NCBI GenBank assembly: GCA_030016765.1
Contig: JASEJS010000048.1
Location: forward strand, 1-5,071
DNA length: 5,071 nucleotides
Reading direction: 5' to 3'
Origin: Patescibacteria group bacterium
GTDB taxonomy: Bacteria; Patescibacteriota; Minisyncoccia; Minisyncoccales; JASEJS01
Under the pieces are notes generated by a model. That model was not told the origin of the DNA and ran no database searches. It saw only the letters and a program-made list of their open reading frames with translations. Below are positions 5,068 to 5,071 of the stretch, piece after piece; position 1 is the stretch's first letter; each line of letters starts with the position of its first letter. Made by a program: the position numbers and the translations under genes.

Positions 5068-5071
5068 TATT

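Overview
The window is AT-rich, and every supported gene lies on the minus strand. It looks like part of a small, tightly packed genome of an anaerobic bacterium. The U-tract terminator, the strong AGGAGGTGA ribosome binding site and the extended -10 box are bacterial in style. A lineage such as Patescibacteria or another uncultured candidate phylum is a weak guess from compactness, base composition and the palindromic repeat. Anaerobic life is inferred from the oxygen-sensitive activase family.

Reading in the direction of transcription (right to left), the right end (about 4868-5071) carries a possible promoter and a roughly 185-nt structured leader with a 25-bp-arm hairpin. It leads into an unrecognised gene (4317-4867) that is split by a -1 frame change near 4619-4623. 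Its second half ends 40 nt before a Rho-independent terminator (4256-4277). A second promoter candidate overlaps the U-tract of that terminator. An imperfect hairpin (4158-4200) then sits directly in front of the main operon.

The main operon is a 370-aa CoA-activase-associated protein of the DUF2229/COG3580-COG3581 type (3037-4149), a BadF/HgdC-type ATP-dependent activase (812-3040) and a nitroreductase (301-819). The first two overlap by ATGA and the last two by 8 bp. After a 76-bp G-rich spacer comes a partial Mth938/DUF498-domain gene (1-224, cut by the window edge). Together they suggest low-potential, ATP-driven electron transfer: the activase hydrolyses ATP to push an electron from its [4Fe-4S] cluster into a partner Fe-S protein, probably the 370-aa protein. 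The nitroreductase is a possible flavin accessory. The substrate is unknown.

The most striking feature is a 421-residue intein (DNA 1388-2650) inside the activase. It has all splicing blocks and a two-motif LAGLIDADG homing endonuclease. It sits exactly before the Cys of the CAAGTG motif, which aligns with [4Fe-4S] ligand Cys127 of Acidaminococcus HgdC. The first Cys after the splice junction is therefore both the splicing nucleophile and a cluster ligand, so splicing must occur before the enzyme can hold its cluster. Removing the intein leaves a 321-aa activase with the two cluster Cys 39 residues apart, as in HgdC.
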